Assembly (NCBI GenBank): GCA_928724745.1
Contig: CAKMXJ010000005.1
Span: forward strand, 248,001-312,000
Direction: 5' to 3'
DNA length: 64,000 nt
DNA from: Anthracocystis setariae
Lineage: Eukaryota; Basidiomycota; Ustilaginomycetes; Ustilaginales; Ustilaginaceae
Shown: piece after piece, positions 19,011 to 29,066 of the stretch
Numbering within the stretch: position 1 is the first letter of the stretch
Layout: each line of letters starts with the position of its first letter
Program-made: the position numbers and the translations under genes
Notes under the pieces: model-generated
Databases searched by the model: none
Told to the model about the DNA's origin: nothing
Seen by the model: the letters and a program-made list of their open reading frames with translations, nothing else

Positions 19011-22000
19011 GGTGGAAGATGGTATGGAGAGTATGGTTGTGAGAACGAAGACGAAAGCTGATTACGCAGCGGCGACAAAGTCTTGATGGACAGCTTTGGT
19101 CAGCTGTGCTCAGGCCTCGGAAGGATAAGCCTTAGTGCGGATGCGGACGGGACAGAAAGTGTAACGCCCAAAAGCTGCTAAAGAGCTTTTTGTCGGAAAC
19201 GCCGAAGTCTGACCTTTAGCAGATTGGGAAAAGCATGCTGTTTGGCACCGAGTATATGGGCAGAGCGTTGAAGAGTAGAAGAGTCCGGGTCGAAAGTGTT
19301 GCTCGGGTGTATGTGGTATTAAAGCAACTCGACGTCGAGGTGCGCAAGTATGGAGTTTGATGCGATGCAAGAGGTCGGAGTGCTAAGAGGCACGAAAGCT
19401 TCGGAAGCCACAGCTGCTAGTCCGGGTCAGCGAAGGTCGGGCATGATGGGCTATGAGAAGATGCTTCAGTGCAACAAGAGATCGAAGGAAGAGGGGGTGG
19501 TGTTGGCGGTCGTGACAATGGTAGGGGCCTTCTGCGTTTTGAAGTTGTACGGTCAGAGGGAAGCGCAGGGGCTACAGATGTTAGAGGCGATCGAAGGTGG
19601 TGGAGCTTGTCACGTTTAAGCTAGGTCGGCGACGGTCAGTGAAGTGCCTGGTCGGGTCGACGCAGGATGAATGCGTTCGATTTGATCGGTGAAGAGACGA
19701 ATGGGCGCCAACGATGCGAGCAACTGTCCGGAGCGCCGAAGACGATGAGGATGGCTGTAAGGTGTTGGCAACCCTTGAAGGCGGACGATCAAGGTGATGG
19801 TGGTGTGAAAAGCCTCGCCGGGACAGGCCAAAGCGACGTCGACGTAGAGGGGGGCTTGCAGGAGGGGAGGGTAGGGCAGCTTTGTTGGTGCCGTGCCGCT
19901 GATCGTGTTGCTCGTTGATCTTGCCGGCTGTCAGTCAGCGTAACGGAAGCAGGGCCCTAGGATGGGCACGCGAATTGGGCAAGGTCCTGTCACCAAAGCG
20001 GGCCAGCCAGCCAGCCAGCCAGCCACTCACTCACCTACTCACTTATTCATTAATTCAATTTGCTGCTGCAACAACAGTCAGGCGGGGATGAGCCAGAATT
20101 AATCGACATGCGGCGCCTGTCTTTCGGGCAACTCAGGAAGCGTGTCGGTGCAATTCAATACGGTACTGCGCTGCACAATACAGTACAGAAGAGGAGGAAA
20201 AAAAGGCAACCGCTGAAACACGCAGGCGACGCTGCGAAATTCGACCAATTCAGTTCGAAATTGCGAAACGAAACAAGGCCCCACACGATCCCGCTGAGCT
20301 GCTGGGAGCAAACTCGATCCAGTTGAATCAGAAACTGGAGGATCCCGGAAAAAAAAAAGAAAGAAAAAGAGGCGAAAATGGGGGGACTGGTTCAACATAT
20401 CACAATCATCTCGGCGTGGGATGAGGCTGCAACCAAACCAAGCAAGCATATACAATACCATACTCTGAAGTGTTGGTACAGTAGAATGTTGAAATCAATC
20501 CAGCGCCCCGTTTGAGGCGGGGAAGGTCTCGATCCGACGACTGCCACTTTCGCGTATCACTGACCCATGTTGAGACATCACACTGCCTGGCAACACGCAA
20601 GCGGTGGGGTCGGTGTCCCCCTCCTCCAGTTCAATGTGCTGCAGCACTACTGTAGAGAAGAGTTTTCGAATTGGAATTGACGGGTCAGCTTGACCTCGCC
20701 TTTCCCTACGTTCGAGCTGGGAGTGCAACAATAACGGCACATGTACGCCAGGTTCAGTACTAAAAACTTCAGCGCGCCAAACATGGCTGGCTGCCAGCGT
20801 CTCCGCTTGGTTTGAGCCACCAGCCACTCACAGCATACAGATTACACCACCACACCACCGAAACTCTTTGCAAACTGCCGCAGAGATCATGTCCGCATGT
20901 CCGCATGTCCTCAAGTCCTTACCCGCAGTTAAAGGAAGGCAGTGGTCTCAGTCCACTTGAAGGGAGGCGTAAGGCCATCCAACCCTGATGGACCGACTTC
21001 GCTCGATCTGTTTCGTTCCTGACTGGGAATGCCGACGAGAGTGCCTTGAAGATCGGGTGCGTGAGCCTGCCTTGGGTCTGCCAACGTTGCTCTGCAGCGA
21101 CTGAGTTCGTTTCTCAGCTGCCGAAACCGACGAGCAATCGGAAACGAATAAAAAAACCATACTTACTCTGTGTAGCAACCACAAACGACCTGTGCAGTGG
21201 ACTTTGAAATGGCCTGCGGTCCACCAGCGACGGGGATTGAGCGCGCATGCATGGGCATTCTTCGGTGTGCTCGCTTACACGCGGCGGCATGGATGGTCAG
21301 CGTCAAGAGCCTGGCATGGCAGTCAGTGTGGTGGCTTTCGTCCAAATTTGGTTCACATCCGAGACATTTTTGGCCCAAGATGCATCCATCGCCTTTCTTT
21401 GCTCTACAGTCTGTAGCAGTCGGAATCATAAAAAATAAGAGGGCCGTCTTGCTTTGCCCTGAATCCGTTCCTATGCTCATCGTAGATTGGTACTTTGTCT
21501 TCCCCGATCGACTTAGAGGTATATTCTGTAAGATCGACATTATTAACATTCGAAGACAGGTCTAATGCGCGCGCGTTACAGTTTCTCTACCTTTATTTCG
21601 TTTTGGATGGTCGATTTTTGTTTTTCTTCTCAGAAAGAAAAAGTGCATGCGTGTGTGCGTTCCAGTGTGCATATCTGTCACTTTTTTTTTTTTTTTGTCT
21701 ATTTTGACACGAGTGCATGTGTGTAACTTTTCTGCACCTGCGCCTGCACCGGCAGATTGCAACTCGGCTGCGTTGCTGCCCCAACGCACAGCTCTCCGCT
21801 TGGTGATGTGACTATAGAAGAGCAACGTGATGTGGCCAACTTCAGGTTTGGAAGACTTGAATGCATTGGCTGTGAACCTCGAGGTTGAAGGTCGCTGTCT
21901 GCTCTTCGATATATCATTCAGCTGCATCCAGTGAAGAGCCCGTTATCTTCTGTGGCTCGTGTGCAAGCATCGTGGACATCCAAGTCCATCTCGTTCGTTC

Positions 22001-22111
22001 TCGATCTTGACGACGGGATAGAGACTTGATCTTGTGGTCAGCAGATCATCAGCCGACACGCAACACATTCGATCCCCAAAACTGGCCGTTTCCTAGGCTG
22101 GCTTCAAGACC
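19011..22111. promoter_or_regulatory. 3.1-kb divergent intergenic region upstream of rrm4
   Basis: This lies between two divergently transcribed genes and must contain both promoters. It includes a (CCAG)n run at 20002-20024, a T15 tract at 21682-21696 and three TAC[A/T]GTA heptamers (20179, 20477, 20648). Short open frames on both strands lack family resemblance. I see no RNA gene. Confidence 0.5.
20002..20024. repeat. (CCAG)n tetranucleotide repeat
   Basis: About five CCAG/GCCA units, followed by CACT repeats, in non-coding DNA. Confidence 0.85.
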
Positions 22112-24478
22112 ATGGCCGACTCCATCTACGCTCCGCACAACCAGCATAAGCTCGAGGCTGCGCGTGCAGCTCAAGGCGCTGCAACCATCACTACCAGCAG
22201 TCCAGCTACCCCACCGAGCAAGGGGGGTCCAAATGCTACTCCTCCTCAAGCTATCCTCGAGGAACGCGGTGAGGATCAAGATGGCGAGCGACCTCATCCT
22301 CACCTCACACGACCCCTTCTCTATATCAGTGGTGTCGACCCTGGTATGACCGACAAGGAGCTTGCAGGTCTCGTCTTCGAAATGGTACTCCCCATCCGAT
22401 TGAAGATCGACCGTGACGTAGCCCAAGGTCAGCTCGCTAGCGGCACTGTCGAGTTTCAAACTCTCGACATGGCGCAAAAGGCGTACGCCGTTGTTCGACC
22501 TCCGATCCAGCTTCGTATCGAGCAAGACCTTTCGACAGCCGAGCCCGCTCCCGCTGCCAAGCCCCGACTCGTCAAGCAGCTTCCACCCACCACCGACGAT
22601 TCCCTCGTCTACGATATGTTCCGTCGCTTCGGCCCACTCAGGCGCGCGCAATGCTTGCTTCACAACCCTGCAGGCATTCACACCGGCTTCAAGGGCATGG
22701 CCCAGCTCGAGTACTATTTTGAGGACGACGCACAGCTCGCCGAAAAAGAGATGCACTGCGCTGAAATTGGTGGAAAGACCATCTCTGTAGCTGTCGACAC
22801 GGCCACTCGCAAGGTCAGTGGTTCCGCCAGCGAGTTCCGCCCCTCGGCCGCTCCGTTCGTGCCCAATGGCATGAGCGCGGCTGCCCCCTCGTTTGCCCCT
22901 ACGGGCTCGCGTTCTGTCTCTGCAGGTTCATCGGCCTCTATCTACGCCACCGCTGGCGCTTCTTCTCCGACCGCCCCAAAAGCATCGCGCGGGACTCTGC
23001 AGTACTCAAGCCAAGCTTCAACCTATGTCGATCCATGCAACCTGTTCATCAAGAACCTCGATCCCGAGATCGACTCAAACAGTCTCTTGAACACCTTCAA
23101 GGCCTTTGGTCACATTGTCTCGGCTCGCGTCATGCGCGACAATGATGGTAAAAGCCGAGAGTTCGGTTTCGTCAGCTTCACCACTCCTGATGAGGCAGAA
23201 AGCGCTCTGCAGGCCATGGACAATGTCAAGCTCGGCAGCAAGAAGATTACCGTCCGTTTGCATGAACCCAAAACAATGCGACAGGAGAAACTCGCTGCTC
23301 GATTTAACGCCGCCAACGCTGAGGGGGGAGAGGCTGCTGCGACTGACGTCGCTACCAATGGCGGTGCCAAACCCCCAACGAGCAAGGCCGACAAGCGCCA
23401 GAGCAGAAGCTACTTCAAAGCTGGCGTGCCTTCCGACGCCAACGGTCTGGTAGACGAGGAGCAGTTGCGCCCGCTCAGCAACGTTGTACGCAACGAGCTG
23501 CTCTCGGGCGAGTTTACACGCCGAGTCCAGAAATTGCCATCGATCAACGAGGCCCAGGTGGATGAAATCGTGGAAGAGCTGCTCAAGTTGACGCTCGGTG
23601 ACGCGGTAGAGGCGCTCAACAACCCCATCTTCTTGATCCAGAGGGTCAACGATGCTCGTGAGCGTCTTCCGCAGGCAGAGTCGGAGCTTCAAACTCCCGC
23701 CGTGAATGGGCCGCTGTCGGAGAACCGCGCTTTGCTCAACGCCAACACTCAACGCAGCGTTTCGAGCATGTCTGCAGCGTCTGCAGCATCCTTAGTCGGT
23801 GATGGAACTGGTTTGGCTTCGTCCAAGGAGAGGGAGAGACTACTCAGAGCCGTCACTTCTGTCAGCGGACCCGATGCGCCAGTCGAGGACATCACCGACA
23901 TGCTGGCGAGCCTGCCGAAGAAGGATCGAGCGATGGCACTTTTCAACCCTGAATACCTCAAGCAGAAGGTTGAGGAAGCGAAAGACATCCTCGACATCAC
24001 CGATGAGAGTGCTGAGGATCTCTCTGATGCTGTTCGACCAGCCAGCGGCAACGCCAACGGCGGCACGCCAGCCGGCAAGGCGGAGGCGCCCGAGCCCAAC
24101 TCTGCCTCAACTCCTGCACCAGCCGTCGTTCACACGCTCTCCACACTTGCCGCACTGCCTGCATCCGAAATCATCTCGCTCGCCAACTCTCCATCCTCTT
24201 CTGGCCTCCCACTTGCGAAAGCCGATCCCGAAACCGTCAAGTCCACCGACGCCTTTATCGATTCTCTCGCGGGCAAGGCTCCGCACGATCAGAAGCAGAA
24301 ACTCGGCGACCAGCTGTTCAAGAAGGTCCGTGGATTTGGCGTCAAGGGTGCGCCCAAGTTGACGATTCATTTGCTCGACAGCGAAGATTTGAGGAGCTTG
24401 GCGCACTTGATGAACAGCTACGAGGATGTCTTGAAGGAAAAGGTGCAGCAGAAGGTTGCAGCGGGCTTGAACAAGTAA
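22112..24478 (+). CDS. rrm4: Rrm4, endosomal mRNA transport RNA-binding protein
   Basis: Key RNA-binding protein of microtubule-dependent endosomal mRNA transport in smut hyphae. The protein is 788 residues, almost the same length as in U. maydis. Three RRMs lie at about 67-140, 151-230 and 308-385; the third has canonical RNP2 LFIKNL (311-316) and RNP1 SREFGFVSF (348-356). Three C-terminal MLLE-type domains lie at about 448-520, 570-630 and 710-785, the last ending in LAHLMNSYEDVLKEKV. In U. maydis these bind the PAM2-like motifs of the endosomal adaptor Upa1. A Ser/Ala-rich linker separates RRM2 from RRM3. The ATG at 22112 has a strong Kozak context (ACCATGG) and the gene is intron-free. 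This is one of the strongest taxonomic markers in the window. Confidence 0.96.
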   Translation: MADSIYAPHNQHKLEAARAAQGAATITTSSPATPPSKGGPNATPPQAILEERGEDQDGERPHPHLTRPLLYISGVDPGMTDKELAGLVFEMVLPIRLKIDRDVAQGQLASGTVEFQTLDMAQKAYAVVRPPIQLRIEQDLSTAEPAPAAKPRLVKQLPPTTDDSLVYDMFRRFGPLRRAQCLLHNPAGIHTGFKGMAQLEYYFEDDAQLAEKEMHCAEIGGKTISVAVDTATRKVSGSASEFRPSAAPFVPNGMSAAAPSFAPTGSRSVSAGSSASIYATAGASSPTAPKASRGTLQYSSQASTYVDPCNLFIKNLDPEIDSNSLLNTFKAFGHIVSARVMRDNDGKSREFGFVSFTTPDEAESALQAMDNVKLGSKKITVRLHEPKTMRQEKLAARFNAANAEGGEAAATDVATNGGAKPPTSKADKRQSRSYFKAGVPSDANGLVDEEQLRPLSNVVRNELLSGEFTRRVQKLPSINEAQVDEIVEELLKLTLGDAVEALNNPIFLIQRVNDARERLPQAESELQTPAVNGPLSENRALLNANTQRSVSSMSAASAASLVGDGTGLASSKERERLLRAVTSVSGPDAPVEDITDMLASLPKKDRAMALFNPEYLKQKVEEAKDILDITDESAEDLSDAVRPASGNANGGTPAGKAEAPEPNSASTPAPAVVHTLSTLAALPASEIISLANSPSSSGLPLAKADPETVKSTDAFIDSLAGKAPHDQKQKLGDQLFKKVRGFGVKGAPKLTIHLLDSEDLRSLAHLMNSYEDVLKEKVQQKVAAGLNK

Positions 24479-24939
24479 CCCTAGACTAGAACGCATCTGC
24501 ATGGGATATATCCATGCAGCGGCGCATCCTCTCCAAAAATTATAGCTCCCATGCCTGAGTGGCTGGATTGTAGCCTTTCACGATCTCTTTCCGTCTTGTA
24601 CCCAGTGACGATCAAAAGGCAAATATACCACCTTCGCTCTTTCTGATGGTTGATGTGGGGTTGTGGGGTTTGTTGAACGAGGCGGCGGCTTTGCATGTGA
24701 CTGGATCGGCAAATTTTGGGAAAACAAATAATAACCGCGCGTTTCGATAGCCGGAGAGATTATTGGTCAGCGACGATGATTCTGGAAAAGCACATGCTAT
24801 CGATTCTCGATTCTCCCTCCACGGCTGCTCCGACCCGGCTCACCTTCTCCCACCATCCACCGCGAACGTTTGTCTTCCCATACGCAGCTATCGGGAGGCG
24901 GAAAATCTTGCTCAACACCAGCCTACGGATCTAATTACT
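24479..24939. other. Intergenic region, rrm4 3' flank and cytochrome b561 promoter
   Basis: 3' UTR of rrm4 and 5' region of the next plus-strand gene. The frame of the latter is open upstream to 24763, but without conserved sequence. No other feature seen. Confidence 0.5.
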
Positions 24940-25713
24940 ATGTCGGCGAGGGGTGAATCGACGCAGCCGCTGCTACCATCATCGTCTCGATCAGCATCAT
25001 ACTCTGCCTCGGGCGATTTGGACGACACGCACCACGTTTCGGCGTTGACGATGGTGCAGAGCGAAAACCTGTCGCGTACTGCATTCGGCGTGCAAGCTTC
25101 GGCGCTGCTTTTCGTCGCGGTGGTTTGGAGCATTGTACTCACCGCCTTCCCGCAGTCTCTGTCCAAGTTGCCGTTGTTCGGATACCATCCACTGCTGCAA
25201 TCGTTGGGCATCCTTAGCTTGCTGCAAGCGGTTGTCGTGTTGCAACGTACGACGCCTAGTCAGCCGGAGGAGAAGAAGGCGGCGTTCCAAGCACATCAGC
25301 TGTTCAATCTCGTTTTGGTGCTACCGCTGCTCACGGCTGGGGCGAGCATCATGTGGTATCTGCACGACCAGCCGAATTCGGCACACTTTATCTCGTACCA
25401 TGGCATCTTGGGCACAGCCGTCGTGGCAGCGGCGTGGATTCAAGCAGCAATAGGAGCCGCAAGCGTGTGGTTCAAGGGGAAACTCGTCGGAGGCGAGGCA
25501 AAGGGTAAGGCACTGTGGAAGTACCATCGGCTGTCCGGGTATGTTCTGGTGGCACTGTTCTTAGCAACCGCTGCGCTGGGTGTGCTCGAGACTACGTGGG
25601 GGAGCAAAAATGCAGGGTCCGTTCAGAAGTTGCTCGTCGTGGTCGGAGTAGCGCTGGCAGCAATGGCTCTCGCAATCAGGTTGCAGAAAAGTAAACTCCC
25701 CAAGCTACGCTGA
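24940..25713 (+). CDS. Cytochrome b561-domain membrane protein
   Basis: A predicted transmembrane di-haem electron carrier of 257 residues. Several hydrophobic helices follow a soluble, Ser-rich N terminus. The expected haem-ligand histidines appear in HPLLQSLG, HQLFNLV, SYHGILG and YHRLSGYV, on successive helices, as in the cytochrome b561 family. I chose ATG 24940 (MSARGES); an in-frame ATG at 24763 would add 59 unconserved residues. Such fungal proteins probably pass electrons across vacuolar or plasma membranes (ascorbate/ferric reduction in other kingdoms); the substrate here is unknown. The protein has a basic C-terminal tail ending KLPKLR. Confidence 0.85.
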   Translation: MSARGESTQPLLPSSSRSASYSASGDLDDTHHVSALTMVQSENLSRTAFGVQASALLFVAVVWSIVLTAFPQSLSKLPLFGYHPLLQSLGILSLLQAVVVLQRTTPSQPEEKKAAFQAHQLFNLVLVLPLLTAGASIMWYLHDQPNSAHFISYHGILGTAVVAAAWIQAAIGAASVWFKGKLVGGEAKGKALWKYHRLSGYVLVALFLATAALGVLETTWGSKNAGSVQKLLVVVGVALAAMALAIRLQKSKLPKLR

Positions 25714-25942
25714 ATAGCATATTCACCTATTAGCGCCTCACACGTATGCTTGTCATGATGCCAAACCTTTCCGATTGCCTCCATTCCAAACTCGCGAGGA
25801 ATCCATAATTAAAAACATTATTCTTTGTTCAGCAACGATTCTCTTGTCCGATGAGAGATCACATGAAATTAACAACGAAGGCACAACCAGAGTAAACAGC
25901 AGCCTAACAGCCATCTTTGCTGACGTCGACGTGACGAATTGA

Positions 25943-26852
25943 TCAAGACTTTGGACCCCACAGGTGGGACAGGTCGAAGAGGGGAATGTTGAAGGGAAAG
26001 TCTGTTGCTGCGAGACAGAGGTGGAGCAGAATGTAGAACCCACCCATGCAAGCTGTGAAGCCACAGGCGCCTGCAGCTTTGACGAGGTGGGCGCCGGTTG
26101 TGAGGACACCGTCGCCGAATTTGAGGTAGGCGGCGCCGAGGGTGCTGAAAGCGAGAGCGACGAAGAACAGGATCCACACGAGGACGACGTTGGTTCGGAA
26201 TGCGGCGAAGGTGAGGAAGAACGTGTATACGGCCCAGAAGACGAGGTAGAATCCGAACGGGGTGTAGTAGACCGCGGCGGATCCGCCTTGGCCGGTGAGG
26301 AGGGTGGATTGGACGGCAAAGTGCGGGTCGAGGAACCCGCCGAGGGTGAGCCAAAACGTGCCGAACGAGGTAAATACGAGGGCGGGGAAGGTGTTTCCGA
26401 TCACGAACTCCAACAGTCCGGCAACGTAAAGGGCCATGCCACCCATGAAGTAATAGGCGCCGATGAGGGCTAGCAGAGAGTTGGACGAAGCACCTCGCCA
26501 GCCCATGAGACAGCATGTGGTGGGCGTGAAGGTGAGCAGGAACGAAACGATGCCGAGGGCAGTAGGGTTGCCGAACGTCTTGACTAGGCCCATTTGGCCT
26601 CGGGACTTGACGCCCGGCTGCAGGTAGAGCTCTGTACGAGATTTGAAAGCAGGTCGATACGGTCAGTAATTCCCTAGTTGTATATGTAGTGTTGAATGTT
26701 GAAAGCACGAAGCGGCAGTGGTACTTACCCTCGAATTGCTGCTGTGTCAATGTGACAGAGATCTGACGGCCGAGTTCATGGCCGCTGTTGACGTCCGCAT
26801 TGTGATAGGTGGGCTGCTCATTAGAAGCGACTTCTGCTTCCTTGGTAGCCAT
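25943..26852 (-). CDS. Acetate/succinate transporter of the GPR1/FUN34/YaaH family
   Basis: Plasma-membrane acetate/proton symporter family (yeast Ato1-3, Yarrowia Gpr1). Exon 1 is 26852-26729 and exon 2 is 26631-25943. The 97-nt intron 26728-26632 (GTAAGT...ACAG) joins ...QQQFE to ELYLQPGVKSRGQ in frame. The diagnostic motif FGNPTALG follows directly, and six hydrophobic helices are seen (LGIVSFLLTF, LALIGAYYFMGGMALYVAGLLEF, and so on). The total is about 270 residues, typical of the family. The N-terminal tail is polar and cytosolic. The 2.2 kb of non-coding DNA upstream suggests complex carbon-source regulation, which is inference. Confidence 0.92.
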
Positions 26853-29066
26853 CTTGTCAGGTAGGGAGGGGGGAGGGATAGTTTGTCTGCTTCTGGGGAG
26901 CTTGAAAAATGCCTTGATTGGCTCACTGTGTGCTCTGCCGAGTTGATCGTGCTGTGGGGGGAGACTGGCGTGGATATGGGGCTATGAGCATTTGAACGCT
27001 CCAGAGACTGCTCAATATATACGGTTGAAGCATACGGAACACGCTCGAGGCAAACTCCTTGCAGTGGCAGACTAGCGACAGGTGGGGTGAGGTAAAGGCA
27101 AAGGAAAGAGACCTAGCGGCAGGTGGCGAGGTCACGAGTGGGCTAGAGAACCGATTCCAGTGAAGGGCTGCAAGGGTTTGGCCCTGTCCAGACACGTTCG
27201 GCTCAGTGTCTTATTGCGCAAGCGGCCCACAATCCAACAGCAACCCCAAGCAAGCTGAGGTATAATATGCTGGAGCGAAACCAAGAATAGGACGGCTAAG
27301 CTGTGTGTGCGCTAGAGCGCACGGCAGAGATCCGACGACGAAAACCTCTGACAAGCGCATTTGGATAAGATGTATTGCTCACGCACAAGTCAAAGATGGA
27401 ACAACAAGAATAACACTTGTCGCTCTCAACCCATAGAGTGCGGTTGGTCTAAGAGAGGAAGACACCCAGATGCGGGGAGAAATCGCAATCGAGGCAAAGA
27501 ATAAGCGGCGCCAATTGGTATAACGTGCGAATGCGCGGAAGCAGTAATAAGAGCATCCCGAGTTGGTCGGTAGAACCAGCAGAATTCATGGTAGCAGGGA
27601 GGAACCCAAAGCGAGATCGCCAAGGAGACTAGAGGCGATGAGGAGGTGCGGTGAAGCAAGCTTGTAATCGAAGCGAGCTGGAAGATCCAGGTCAACTGCC
27701 GCTCGACTGGAGTGCGCGCTGTTGGAGCCATGCAGGTTGAGCTTGGCACTGTCTGAGATGCGCTGTACTGTAGCTGCGCAATTGCGGGGAAGTGTGCAAA
27801 CGCGCCGCGAGCGACCAGGTCAGCTGGTTCAATTTGCCGATGCAGACTACCTTGCTCGTAGACCGTTCCATGGAGATAGTACGCCACAAGACGGTTGGGC
27901 TCGTGCGTTCTCGAAGCGTGCAGCTGCCGAACGAATCTCTCGTGGCCAGTTGGAAGTCGAGTTTGCTTGTCGAGCTGCGGCAAAGCGCTCGAGTGCCGCA
28001 AACGGGCTGCTATATCCCAACCCCAACTGAGCCCACGTACAATGTCTTAAGTTTCTGTGCTGCCATGATGTCTTTGACTACTTCTCAACCCCTCGGATGC
28101 ATCCGTTGCCTCATGCCAAATCATACTTCTTGGTTCTTGAAAGGAAAGCTACAGTGGAGCAGAACTTTCTCAGTGGACTGGATTGGCGGGAGGTGGGGGG
28201 CAAGAGTGTCAATCGGTTAAATTTGAGTACGGATGTATGCATGCGCTGTGTGAAACGACGCAAGGCTGCAGCCAAAAGAAGCCAAAAAAAAAAAAAAAAA
28301 AAAGAGGGAGGGGAAACAAATTCAATTCATGCAGGGTTCTGCAGAAACAGCTTGAGCGCGAGGCTGCCGACGCCGTAGCAGTCAGCACAGATTCGGCTCA
28401 TCCGTTTTCTCTTTTCCGCAAAGGTCATGCTCGGCCCAAAGAGCAAAAGGTCGATTTGAAAAGTGCCACAGCATCCAGTTCAGCGGCTAGAGTGATCGAG
28501 CAGCAGCTCGAGTGAAGCCCCCCTTTTCCTGTGAATTGGCAAGTTTGGCGAATGCTTCTTGAACTGGTAGCGGCGAAGAGTAGCGTGCAGCGAGCGGCTT
28601 CCCCTCCACCATTCCTACCTTCCCCCCGACGGCGACCCCACCCTCTCGCCATTGTGCTCCGTGACAACTTCATGCTCGTATGCTTACGAGGACGGCATTT
28701 TCATCCTCACCAAACCAAGCTCCCTCACCACTCAAACCGGAGCTTCCAAAACTCCTCATGCTACTGTACCGCTCTCTAGCTTACCCCGCATTTTTCTTTC
28801 CACCCCTTAGCCGAGGCTCGAGTGGACGCGCCAATGCCAGAAGAGTACGGTCACGAGATCTTAGCATGGTCCGAAAATTTGGATGCCGAACCTCATTAAC
28901 CCCTGCCGTCTCGAGACAAAGCTGACCCGTTACCCGGTCCAAGCCCCACACAGCCCAACTTTGCTAAAACCCACTTCACCCTACTGATCTTGAATCGCTT
29001 GTGCCTCCATGTCCGAGTGCATAAGAACAACAGCTGCTACAATCTCGATGACGTGTGCTATTTGAT
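26853..29066. other. 2.2-kb non-coding region upstream of the acetate transporter
   Basis: Promoter side of the acetate transporter and 3' flank of the DOA1-like gene. An A20 tract lies at 28284-28303 and TACTGTA heptamers at 27766 and 28762. The longest frame (27426-28001, minus) has no recognisable domain and is probably spurious. Confidence 0.5.

Noticed and set aside
21197..21565. 122-codon plus-strand frame upstream of rrm4
   Set aside because: No family resemblance and no codon bias like neighbouring genes.
27426..28001. 191-codon open frame on the minus strand
   Set aside because: No domain, biased composition typical of random translation, and it lies in a promoter-like gap between two well-defined genes.
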